Positions 1-9,300 of a stretch of DNA of 22,582 nt are shown here, in pieces; the stretch's first letter is position 1; every line of letters begins with the position of its first letter. Under the pieces are notes generated by a model, which saw nothing but the letters and a program-made list of their open reading frames with translations, was not told the DNA's origin and made no database searches. The position numbers and the translations under genes were made by a program. The DNA is from Spartobacteria bacterium UBA5019 (GTDB taxonomy: Bacteria > Verrucomicrobiota > Verrucomicrobiia > Chthoniobacterales > Terrimicrobiaceae), in the NCBI GenBank assembly GCA_002396485.1, contig DGXZ01000014.1, positions 1 through 22,582 of the forward strand. The letters run 5' to 3'.

Positions 1-1
1 C

Positions 2-2845
2 ATGCCCCCTTGCTTTTCAAGATTCTCCCGACTTTTTTTCCTATTGATTATGCTGTCCCAATTCCTCAAAGCGTCAGATGAAACCCGATCGCTGACGGGC
101 AAGTGGCAGGTTCGATTGGATCCCAAAGTCGTCGGGTTGAGCCAGAATTGGATCGCACCCGAAGTTCGCTTTGAAGAAACGATGTCTCTCCCTGGAACCA
201 CAGATGAGGCGGGCTTGGGCGTCGCCCTCACTATGAAGCCAATCGTGAGCAAGGAAGGGTTGGCCCGCTTGCACCGGAAAACCTCTTTCATTGGCCCGGT
301 GTGGTATCGACGCACGATCGAGATACCGGAGGATTGGAAAAGCCGCCGCATCACTCTCTTTCTGGAGCGGGTGATCTGGGAGAGTCAGGTCTGGATCGAT
401 GGACAAGCTGTCGGAAAACAGAACTCCCTCAGCGCGCCGCATGTTTTCGACCTTGGGTCCATCGCACCCGGTCGCCACGAACTCGTCATCCGTGTGGACA
501 ACCGCCAGCAATTCGATGTCGGTCGCTCGCACGCCTACATCGAGGATACGCAATCGATCTGGAACGGCATTATTGGAAAGATCGAACTCCGCGCAACTCC
601 GCCGGTTTGGATCGATGCCGTCCGCGTGGTCTCCGATCCATCGAAAGCCGGTGCCGAGGTTCGGATATCAAACGCCACCGGCCACAAAGGGGAGGGGACT
701 CTGGTAGGGCAACTCAGCGGTCCCGGGATCGACCATGAGATCAACGCCCCCGTGCAATGGGATGCCACAGGTGGCTCTGTTTTTTTGGATTTTAAAAACA
801 AAAACCTCCCGCTCTGGAGCGAGTTTGCGCCGAACCTCTGCAAGCTCGTCCTGACTCTTCAGACGCCCGTTGGAAGCGATTCCAAAGAAGTTTCCTGCGG
901 CTTCCGAAAAATCGCGACGGATGGTCCGGCGTTACTCCTCGACGGTCATCGCATCTTCCTGCGAGGCACGCACGAGGGCGTCACATTCCCGCTCACCGGT
1001 TACGCGCCGATGGATGTCGAGGGATGGCGGCGTGTCTTTAAAATCCTGAAGGAATGGGGGCTGAATCACCTGCGCTTCCACTCCTACTGCCCGCCAGAGG
1101 CTTGTTTCACGGCGGCCGACGAGGAGGGCATCTATATCCAAGCCGAGTTGCCACTCTGGACCGGCGACCTCGGCAAGCCCGGCGACGCAAGCCGCGTGCG
1201 GTGGATCCGCGACGAGGCGAAGCGCATTTTCGAGGCCTATGGCAATCATCCCTCGCTTGTCCTTTTCTCCCTCGGCAACGAACTCCACGGGAAGTATGAG
1301 TTCATGAAAACTCTGCTCGCCGAGTTGCAGCAGGCCGACCCGCGTCGTCTTTACACCAGCACCTCGAACCGCCTCTGGATCGTCGATGCACCCGAGAAAA
1401 CCGGCGAGAAGGATGGTCCGCCCGAGAACGACGACTTCCTCGTCGAGCGGGCGATCCGCATCGATGGAAAAATCCAAGGCATGCGCGGCCAGGCGTTCTT
1501 CGACCGTGAGCCGAACACGACGGACGATTTCAGCGCCATCCTCGCCCGCACCAACAAACCGCTGCTCACCCACGAGATCGGCCAGTGGAATGTTTTCCCC
1601 AACCTCGCCGAAATCCCAAAATACACAGGCGTCCTCCGCCCGATCAATCTGGAAGCCATTCGGGACGATCTCAAAAAAAACGGACTTCTCGCGCAGGCTG
1701 CCGACTTCACCCGGGCCTCGGGCAAATTTGCTGCCGAGCTTTACAAACAAGAAATCGAACTCGCCCTGAGGAGCCATCCGCTCGCGGGCTATCAACTCCT
1801 CGACCTCCATGACTATCCCGGCCAGGGAACAGCGCATGTGGGATTCCTCGATTCCTTCTGGGATTCCAAAGGCGTCGCCGATCCCTCAGCGTTTCGAGAG
1901 GTTGCCGCCCCCGTCGTGCCGCTCGTTCGGATGCCCAAGCGCGTTTACACGAGCGATGAAACTTTTGTTGGCAAAGTTGAGTTCGCCAACTTCTCGCAAA
2001 AGCCACTCACAGCTGTTGCCACAAAATGGGATCTCCGCTCGCCTGAAGGCCTGATCGCCGATGGCAGTCTCTCCTCTGTCGATATCCCGCTCGGAGCCTG
2101 TCACCCTGCAGGCGAAATTCAAGCCGACCTCTCCGGCGTAACCAAGCCGACCGTGGCTACGCTCACCCTCACGGCAGGCGCCGCCAAAAACTCCTGGCGC
2201 ATCTGGGTCCTCCCGCCCGCCGCAACCGTCGATGCCGCAGGCGTGCTGCTCACTTCGTCGCTCCGCGAAGCCAAGGCCGGACTCGCAAACGGCGGTCGCG
2301 TCATCTACACGCCTGCCAAGGGGGCCATTCGCCAGCGGCAGGACACCGCCTTCCTTCCGTCCTTCTGGAGCCCGGTCTACTTCACCAACCAAGCGGGAAC
2401 CATTGGTCTCCTCATCGAAAACAAACACCCGGCCCTCACGGATTTCCCCACAGCCGACCACACCGACTGGCAGTGGTGGAGCATCCTCACACCTTCGCCC
2501 GGTGCTGTGGTGCTCGATCAAGTTGCCCTGAAATCAAAACCCATCGTGCAAGTCATCGACGCCTTTTCTCGAAACCAAAAACTCGGCCTTGTCTTCGAAG
2601 CCAGGGTGGGCGAGGGACACCTCATCGTATGCGCTGCAGATTTCAGCGATGTGTCCCTCCAAGACCCGATGCGCCGCCAACTCCGCGCCAGCCTCATCCG
2701 GTACTTGGAAAAAACCAAAACACAGCCGCCCGATGTGTTCACCGAGGCCCAATTGGATCAACTTTTTCAGGATGTTTCCCACAACGAAAAAACCGTCCAT
2801 GGCGAGTGGGCCAAGGACCTCGAGCCCCCGCCTCCCAAAAAGTGA
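2..2845 (+). CDS. Secreted glycoside hydrolase family 2 protein
   Basis: Predicted exo-acting retaining glycosidase of family GH2 (beta-galactosidase, beta-glucuronidase or related). The 947-residue protein starts with a signal-peptide-like segment (basic residues, then a hydrophobic run LFFLLIML, possible cleavage after about residue 24). It continues with a GH2 jelly-roll sugar-binding domain (about 30-195), an Ig-like domain (about 196-300) and a TIM barrel (about 305-640). The likely acid/base is Glu427 in the motif SLGNELHG and the likely nucleophile is Glu525 in LTHEIGQW. The C-terminal 300 residues are beta-rich and I do not assign them. The ATG is at the very edge of the window, so upstream signals and any longer start cannot be judged. 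Its TGA overlaps the GTG start of the next gene, so the two are probably translationally coupled. GH2 membership is firm; the substrate is not known. Confidence 0.9.
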   Translation: MPPCFSRFSRLFFLLIMLSQFLKASDETRSLTGKWQVRLDPKVVGLSQNWIAPEVRFEETMSLPGTTDEAGLGVALTMKPIVSKEGLARLHRKTSFIGPVWYRRTIEIPEDWKSRRITLFLERVIWESQVWIDGQAVGKQNSLSAPHVFDLGSIAPGRHELVIRVDNRQQFDVGRSHAYIEDTQSIWNGIIGKIELRATPPVWIDAVRVVSDPSKAGAEVRISNATGHKGEGTLVGQLSGPGIDHEINAPVQWDATGGSVFLDFKNKNLPLWSEFAPNLCKLVLTLQTPVGSDSKEVSCGFRKIATDGPALLLDGHRIFLRGTHEGVTFPLTGYAPMDVEGWRRVFKILKEWGLNHLRFHSYCPPEACFTAADEEGIYIQAELPLWTGDLGKPGDASRVRWIRDEAKRIFEAYGNHPSLVLFSLGNELHGKYEFMKTLLAELQQADPRRLYTSTSNRLWIVDAPEKTGEKDGPPENDDFLVERAIRIDGKIQGMRGQAFFDREPNTTDDFSAILARTNKPLLTHEIGQWNVFPNLAEIPKYTGVLRPINLEAIRDDLKKNGLLAQAADFTRASGKFAAELYKQEIELALRSHPLAGYQLLDLHDYPGQGTAHVGFLDSFWDSKGVADPSAFREVAAPVVPLVRMPKRVYTSDETFVGKVEFANFSQKPLTAVATKWDLRSPEGLIADGSLSSVDIPLGACHPAGEIQADLSGVTKPTVATLTLTAGAAKNSWRIWVLPPAATVDAAGVLLTSSLREAKAGLANGGRVIYTPAKGAIRQRQDTAFLPSFWSPVYFTNQAGTIGLLIENKHPALTDFPTADHTDWQWWSILTPSPGAVVLDQVALKSKPIVQVIDAFSRNQKLGLVFEARVGEGHLIVCAADFSDVSLQDPMRRQLRASLIRYLEKTKTQPPDVFTEAQLDQLFQDVSHNEKTVHGEWAKDLEPPPPKK

Positions 2846-4917
2846 GAGCAGTTCTATTGGCTCTTCTCGGACTCGCCCCTGTGGGTCACTGCGCCGTGCG
2901 AGAGGTTGTGCCGCTTGTCGAAGGTTGGAAATTCCTCAGGCGCGACATTGCCCCGGATCAGAACGCGGAGGAATGGAGGAATTTCCAAACACCGCCGTGG
3001 GAGGTTGTCCGCATTCCCCACACTTGGAATTCCGAGGACGGCTCGAATGGGCTGGCGGCTGATCCTAACCTGCTGGAGGGCTATTATCGAGGTCCAGCAT
3101 GGTATGAGCGGGCGATGCCAATTCCGCCAGAGTGGAGGGATCGGCGCGTGTTTGTGCGATTCGAGGGCGTCTCGCTGGTGGCGGATGTTTTGATCAACCG
3201 CGTTCCTGTCGGGCAACATCGCGGCGCGTTCGGGGCATTTTGTTTTGAGGTCACTCCCTATCTGAAATTCGATGGTAAGGATGCGATGCGTGTTCGTGTA
3301 GACAACTCACGGGCCTTTGATGTCGCGCCGCTTTCAGGGGACTTTACGATTTTTGGCGGAATTTACCGGCCCGTGGAAATTTTTAGCACCGGCGAGGCCT
3401 GCATCTCGCCCACATTTTTCGGATCGCCGGGGGTTTTTTTGACCATTCGGAAAATGAGCAAAGAAAAGGCCGAAGTCGAAGTGAAGACACTCATTTCGAC
3501 CGAGTGTGTGGACGTGCAGAACATCGCAGTGGAGATCGAAATCAAGAACGCCGAAGGTGTGGTGGTTGCGAAGAAAAACGAACGCATCGCCAAGGCTGGA
3601 GCGAGCGAACATAAGGCTGCAATGGAAATCCCGGCTCCACGCCTTTGGAGGGGAGTCGCCGAACCGTACCTTTACTATGCCACGGTTCGCTTGAGCCGCG
3701 CAGGGGAAATGCTCGATGAGGTGACGCAACCTTTGGGGCTCCGTACAGTGGCGATCGACAAGGAAAAAGGCTTTTTGCTGAATGGCGAACCCTACGCTCT
3801 GCACGGAGTGAACCGCCACCAGGAGCGCGCGGGCAAAGGCTGGGCGCTCTCCAAAGCTGATCATGACGAAGACCACGCCCTCATTCGCGAAATGGGAGCC
3901 AACACTATCCGGCTCGCGCACTATCAACAGGCGGAATACTTCCATGATCTGAGCGACCGCTTCGGGATTATCACTTGGGAGGAAGTTCCCCTCGTCGATG
4001 CCGTGAGCGCCTCGCCCGAGTTCCTCGCCAACGCGCGCCAGCAATTGCAGGAGATGGTTTATCAAAACTACAATCATCCCTCGGTCGCCATGTGGGGCAT
4101 CTTCAACGAACTCGACTGCGGGGCGATGGCTACGGCTCCAGCGGTGCCGGTAGTCGAAGACCTCCAAAAACTCGCCAAACAAATCGACCCCACCCGCCCA
4201 ACGGTCGCGGCCTCGTTCCGTCAGAACGCTGGTACCAAACACAGAATCCCGGATGCAGCGGCATGGAATATTTATCCCGGTTGGTATAGTTCCAGCCCGA
4301 ATGATGCCGACGGGTGGATTGTGGATTTCAGCAAGCAAATGGACGGACGCATCGGAATCAGCGAATACGGCGCGGGGGCGGATCCTGAACAATTCCAGGA
4401 GGGCGATCTCGTGCGACCGGTCCACAACGGGGCTCGTCATCCGCAGGAGTGGCAGAACCATTTCCACGAGCGCCTCTGGGCGCAGCTGAAGGACAACCCG
4501 CATCTGTTTGGGACTTGGGTTTGGGCGATGTTTGACTTCGCGGTGGACAAGCGCAACGAGGGAGGAATACCGGGGCTCAATGACAAAGGTCTCGTGACCC
4601 GCGATCGGAAGACAAAAAAAGACACCTTCTATTTTTACAAAGCGAACTGGAACCCCGAGCCGATGGTGCGCATCGCCTCGCGTGCGGCAACCCCGCGCAC
4701 CAAAGCGATCACCGAGGTGAAGGTGTATTCAAACTGCGCGGAGGTGAAACTCCTCGTGAATGGAAAATCTGCCGGTCGCGCTAAGCCAGATGCCATCAAA
4801 GTCTGCCGGTGGCCTGATATCGCTCTTCAACCCGGCAGGAATACCATTCAGGCCATAGCGGCTGACGAAAAACTCTCCGATATCTGCGAGTTGACTTTAG
4901 AAAACCCCAAACCATGA
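2842..4917 (+). CDS. Secreted glycoside hydrolase family 2 protein (beta-galactosidase-like)
   Basis: Second GH2 enzyme of the unit, 691 residues. The GTG at 2842 is chosen because it gives a clean signal peptide (AVLLALLGLAPVGHCA, cleavage near residue 19) and a GTGA overlap with the previous stop. The frame stays open upstream to 2473, but that stretch lies inside the first gene and reads as low-complexity shadow sequence. Domains: jelly roll (about 20-185), Ig-like domain (about 186-295), TIM barrel (from about 297 to 580), then a C-terminal beta domain of DUF4982 type containing VKLLVNGKSAG. The acid/base is probably Glu423 (GIFNELD) and the nucleophile Glu508 (GISEYGAG). The motif GVNRHQE at the start of the barrel is typical of beta-galactosidase-like GH2 proteins. 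It ends in an ATGA overlap with the SGNH gene. Exact sugar specificity cannot be told from sequence alone. Confidence 0.9.
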   Translation: MRAVLLALLGLAPVGHCAVREVVPLVEGWKFLRRDIAPDQNAEEWRNFQTPPWEVVRIPHTWNSEDGSNGLAADPNLLEGYYRGPAWYERAMPIPPEWRDRRVFVRFEGVSLVADVLINRVPVGQHRGAFGAFCFEVTPYLKFDGKDAMRVRVDNSRAFDVAPLSGDFTIFGGIYRPVEIFSTGEACISPTFFGSPGVFLTIRKMSKEKAEVEVKTLISTECVDVQNIAVEIEIKNAEGVVVAKKNERIAKAGASEHKAAMEIPAPRLWRGVAEPYLYYATVRLSRAGEMLDEVTQPLGLRTVAIDKEKGFLLNGEPYALHGVNRHQERAGKGWALSKADHDEDHALIREMGANTIRLAHYQQAEYFHDLSDRFGIITWEEVPLVDAVSASPEFLANARQQLQEMVYQNYNHPSVAMWGIFNELDCGAMATAPAVPVVEDLQKLAKQIDPTRPTVAASFRQNAGTKHRIPDAAAWNIYPGWYSSSPNDADGWIVDFSKQMDGRIGISEYGAGADPEQFQEGDLVRPVHNGARHPQEWQNHFHERLWAQLKDNPHLFGTWVWAMFDFAVDKRNEGGIPGLNDKGLVTRDRKTKKDTFYFYKANWNPEPMVRIASRAATPRTKAITEVKVYSNCAEVKLLVNGKSAGRAKPDAIKVCRWPDIALQPGRNTIQAIAADEKLSDICELTLENPKP

Positions 4918-6341
4918 AAATAAACCTCACGAAATTGTGGGCTCTCCCCATCGCCGTCAGTTTCTCGCTTTCGGCTCACGCAGAGCCTGCCAAGTCTGAA
5001 TCGGTCTTTCGAAACAACGACACGATCTGCCTCATCGGCGACAGCATCACACACAGCGGACCTTACCACTCGTATGTGTTCCTATACTACGCGACGCGCT
5101 TCCCACAAATGCGGCTCAAATTCATCAACTGTGGCATCTCGGGCGATTCGGCCTCAGGCATGATGGGGCGCCTGCAAAGGGATGTTTTTTCCAACAACGC
5201 CACCGTCGCAACACTGAGCGCCGGGATGAACGATGTGAACCGGGGTCTCTACTCGCAGACCAAGGTTCCCGAGGATGCGGAAAATTCGAAGCGGAAGGCG
5301 ATCGATGGATTCAAACAAAATGTCCAAAAAATTTCCGACTCGCTTGCGGAAAAAGGAGTGCGGCAGGTTTTCATCACTCCGACCATCTATGACGAAAACT
5401 TCGAATCGACCGTGGAGAGCCTGCGCGGAGTCAATGGTGCTCTCGGCGAGTGCAGCGATTTTGTGATCGCATTGGGGAAAACCCGCAGCATCCCGGTTGT
5501 TGATTTCTGGCATCCGATGAACGAGATCAACACCAAGTGCCAGCAAGTCGATCCGCAGTTCACCTTGATTGGCAAGGATCGCGTACACCCTGGCCCGATG
5601 GGGCATCTCGTGATGGCGTATTTGTTTTTGGACCAAACTGGCGCGCCGCAGGATGTGTGGAGTCTCTCGATCGACGCGAAATCTCCAAAGGTCCTGGAGC
5701 AAAAAAATACTGAGGCCACGAATCTCGCCGCCACTCTCGCTGGATTGACTTTTTCCAACAAGGAATTCGCCTTGCCGTTCCCTCTCATCGAAGACGCCAA
5801 GGCGGCCTATGACCTCGTTCCTTTCGTGGATCGTCTGAACCGGCAAGTTCTCCAAATCCGAAATCTGGCGACTGGCAACTATACGCTTAAAATCAACAGC
5901 ACCGATGTCGGTACCTACTCATCGAGCGATCTCGAGAAGGGCGTCAACCTCGCCACAAACACTGCCACACCGCAAAGCAACCTCGCCCAAAAAATCGCAA
6001 GCCTTTGCAAAGAGCATCAATCCCTCGGAAGCACTATCCGAATGCTTCGCCGTGTTGAAATGAAGCATCTCGGCGGTGTGGATCTGAACGACAAGGACGC
6101 TGTGAAAGCCAAACTCGAAGCGTTCATTGCGGAAATGCAGGCCAAGAAAAATGATCCCGGGGCGAACTCAGGATATTACATTTCAACAGCACGGACCTAC
6201 TTGAAGGAAAGCGGGAACGAAGACGCCATGCGTGCACGGATTCTAGTGATTGAAGACGAAATCTACGCCATCAACCAACCTCAAACCTACTTCTACTCTC
6301 TCGAAAAATCCGCTGACTCTCAAGCTGTCCTCAACCAATGA
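4914..6341 (+). CDS. Secreted SGNH/GDSL-family esterase-like hydrolase
   Basis: Predicted serine esterase, probably removing acyl groups from glycan. The 475-residue protein has a signal peptide ending in SLSAHA (cleavage after Ala23). All four SGNH blocks are present: Ser44 in IGDSIT, the glycine block NCGISGDS (Gly74/Gly77), Asn106 in AGMND, and the Asp222/His225 pair in DRVHPGPMGH. After about residue 245 comes a 230-residue C-terminal extension with a beta-rich part (NYTLKINSTDVGTY) and a charged helical part. I recall this layout from SGNH proteins of Planctomycetes and Verrucomicrobia, but I cannot assign the extension a function. Start and stop both sit in ATGA overlaps with neighbouring glycosidase genes, so expression is probably coupled to them. 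Deacetylation of the same glycan is inferred from context, not shown. Confidence 0.85.
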   Translation: MKINLTKLWALPIAVSFSLSAHAEPAKSESVFRNNDTICLIGDSITHSGPYHSYVFLYYATRFPQMRLKFINCGISGDSASGMMGRLQRDVFSNNATVATLSAGMNDVNRGLYSQTKVPEDAENSKRKAIDGFKQNVQKISDSLAEKGVRQVFITPTIYDENFESTVESLRGVNGALGECSDFVIALGKTRSIPVVDFWHPMNEINTKCQQVDPQFTLIGKDRVHPGPMGHLVMAYLFLDQTGAPQDVWSLSIDAKSPKVLEQKNTEATNLAATLAGLTFSNKEFALPFPLIEDAKAAYDLVPFVDRLNRQVLQIRNLATGNYTLKINSTDVGTYSSSDLEKGVNLATNTATPQSNLAQKIASLCKEHQSLGSTIRMLRRVEMKHLGGVDLNDKDAVKAKLEAFIAEMQAKKNDPGANSGYYISTARTYLKESGNEDAMRARILVIEDEIYAINQPQTYFYSLEKSADSQAVLNQ

Positions 6342-9300
6342 AAAGAATCCTCCTCGCCTTTCTTGTTGCTTTCGCTCCCATGCTCCCGGCGATTGGAGAT
6401 GCCTCGCCGCGCGAACGCCTTTCCTTCAACAAAGGCTGGCTGTTCCACCAAGGCGATATTCCATTTCCTGAGGTGAAGGGGCATACAATGACCTATCAGA
6501 GCGCCAAAGCCGGTGCGGCGTCGGGGGCGGCGGCACAGGCTTTTGACGATACCGGTTGGACCGAAGTCGATTTGCCGCACGACTGGGCGTCCCACTCGCC
6601 CATCAGCAAGGATGCAAACATCGCCCAGGGATACCGTGAGCGCGGTTTCGGTTGGTATCGGCGGCACTTCCAGATCGATCCCGCCGAACGCGGCAAGCAT
6701 CTGGAACTCCAGTTCGACGGTATCTCGACGCACTGCACCGTTTGGGTGAATGGCACGGTTGTTCACCGCAACTGGTGCGGCTACACCTCGTTCAGCGTCG
6801 ATATCACGCCATTTGTCAAATTCGGCGATGAGTTCAATACCGTGGTTGTGCGCGTGGATGCCGAGGCTCAGGAAGGTTGGTGGTATGAAGGAGCGGGGAT
6901 TTACCGTCACACTTGGCTCGTCAAGCGATCACCCCTATACATTGTGACGGATGGCGTCTTCGCTCAACCCGTGCGCTCGAAGGATGGCATATGGTCCATT
7001 CCCGCCGAGGTCACTCTCGCCAACTCGGATGGAAAAAACGCCAAGGCCAAGGTGGAAGTCACGCTCCTTGACCCCGAGGGCAAGCCCGTTGGCACGGTGT
7101 CTCAATCCTCCGAAGTCGCCGCGCTGGGCGAAGGCACAACCAAGCTCACTCTGCCTGTGAAAAATCCAAGGCTTTGGTCGGTGGAATCACCTGTGATGTA
7201 TTCGGTGAAAACAGTCGTCAAAGTCGGCGACCGCGTTCTCGATGAGACCATCACACCCTGCGGTTTCCGCACCCTTCGCTTTGACGCCGCAACCGGTTTT
7301 TACTTGAACGACCAGCCGTTGAAAATCCAAGGCGTGTGCGTCCACCAAGACCACGCCGGTGTGGGCGTCGCGATGCCAGACTCGATGTGGGAATTTCGCG
7401 TTCGAAAACTCAAGGAAATGGGCGTGAATGCCATTCGTTGCTCGCACCACCCGCCCGCCGCCGAGCTCCTTCAGGTCTGCGACCGGATGGGACTGCTCGT
7501 GATGGATGAGGCGCGGAATTTCAACACCTCGCCGGAATACATTCGCCAGCTGGAGTGGATGGTCCGCCGCGACCGAAACCACCCGTGCGTTTTCATGTGG
7601 TCTGTCTTCAATGAAGAACCTTTCCAAGGCACAGAAGTGGGCTACGAGATGACCCGTCGCATGGTGGCCGCTGTGAAGCGTCTCGACACCACACGGCCAG
7701 TCACCGCCGCAATGAGTGGGGGATTTTTCACTCCGCTCAATGTTTCGCACGCTGTCGATGTCATGGGATTCAACTACCACCAGAAGGAATACGACGCCTT
7801 CCACAAGCTCTATCCGAACCTTCCAATTCTCAGTTCGGAAGACACATCAGGTTTCATCACGCGCGGTGAGTATGAGAGCAACATGGAAAAACAAACCGCC
7901 GACTCGCGCGATACTTATGCGGCTCGTTGGGGTGCCACGCACCGCGACGCTTGGAAGGCCATTATCAATCGACCTTTCATTGCGGGAGGATTCGTCTGGA
8001 CTGGTTTTGACTATGCCGGCGAACCCACCCCCTTTGAGTGGCCAAGCGCCAGTTCCTCGTTCGGGATTATGGACCTGTGTGGATTTCCGAAGTCGGCATT
8101 TTTTATTCATCAGGCCCACTGGCGCAAAGACAAGGATGTGCTCGAAGTCATCCCTCATTGGAACTGGATTGGCCGCGAGGGTCAGTCCATCCGCGTCTTG
8201 GCGCTCTCGAATGCCGATACGGTGGAGCTTTTCCTTAATGGAAAATCCCTCGGCGAAAAACCGGTCGATCCCGTGGACATGGTGGAATGGGATGTCACTT
8301 ACGAAACTGGCGCATTGCTGGCGGTCGGTAAAAAGCAAGGACGCGAGGTCTCTCGAAAGCTCGTCGAAACGACGGGTGATGCCGTCTCTCTGGAGCTTGT
8401 GCCGGACAGGAATACCATATCCGGCGATGGCCGCGATGCGATGTCTGTGACGGTGCGGGCGGTCGATGCCAAGGGCCGCGAGGTTCCCACAGCGATGAAC
8501 CCAGTGAAATTCTTGCTCCAAGGCGGGGCGGACATCATTGGCTTGGGTAATGGCGACCCGCGTTGCCACGAACCGCAAAAAGGCGACCAGCGCTCGCTGT
8601 TCAACGGCCTCGCGCAAGTCATCCTGCAAGCCCGTGAAGCCGCCTCCGGCTCTCTGACTCTGCGTGCCGAATCCGCTGGCCTGGCACCTGCCGAAATCAA
8701 AATCCCCATTCAGGCGGCAACCGCGCCACCGTCATTTCCGACAGCCCGCTACGAGCAACGCATCGAACGATGGTGGAAGGCATCTCCCGGGTTTGCATCC
8801 AAGCCTGATCCTCTGATGAAGGCCGACAGCAACGACATGAACACTTGGGCAACGGTCACGCCCGGAACGCCCCTCGTTCGCACTGGCGGTCCATGGAGTG
8901 TCTTTTCTGCGTCCTTCGAACCATTCGCGACTATGCAGCGCGATGGCGGAGTGCTCGCTTTTCGCGGAATCCTCGGCAAGGCCGAGGTGTGGATTGATGG
9001 AAAGCTCGCGGCAACGAAACCGGACTTTGAAAATGCGCTTCTCGTCGCCCCCTTCCCGCCGGGCAATACGAAGCGCTCAGTTCGAATTCTCTTCGAGAGC
9101 GAAGCTGACAAGCCGGTCGGCTTCACCGCTCCAATCTCTGTCGTGCCCTCCGCGCCGAGAGCCTTCAACGCCCAAGGTGAGATGGTTGGCGAGGTGACGG
9201 CGAATAGCGCCCTTCTCCAATCCCGCCTCACGAGCATTCCGGGACCATATCTCGATGCGACGGGGGAAATCCCCGGCATCGTTGGAAAAGCCCGATTCGA

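Noticed and set aside
2473..2841. Upstream extension of the second GH2 gene's frame to an ATG at 2473
   Set aside because: It lies wholly inside the first GH2 gene, has no domain character, and would bury the evident signal peptide; the GTG at 2842 with stop/start overlap is better.
932..4503. Long minus-strand frames of 301 and 389 codons opposite the GH2 genes
   Set aside because: They mirror the codon bias of the real plus-strand GH2 genes and show no recognisable protein features.
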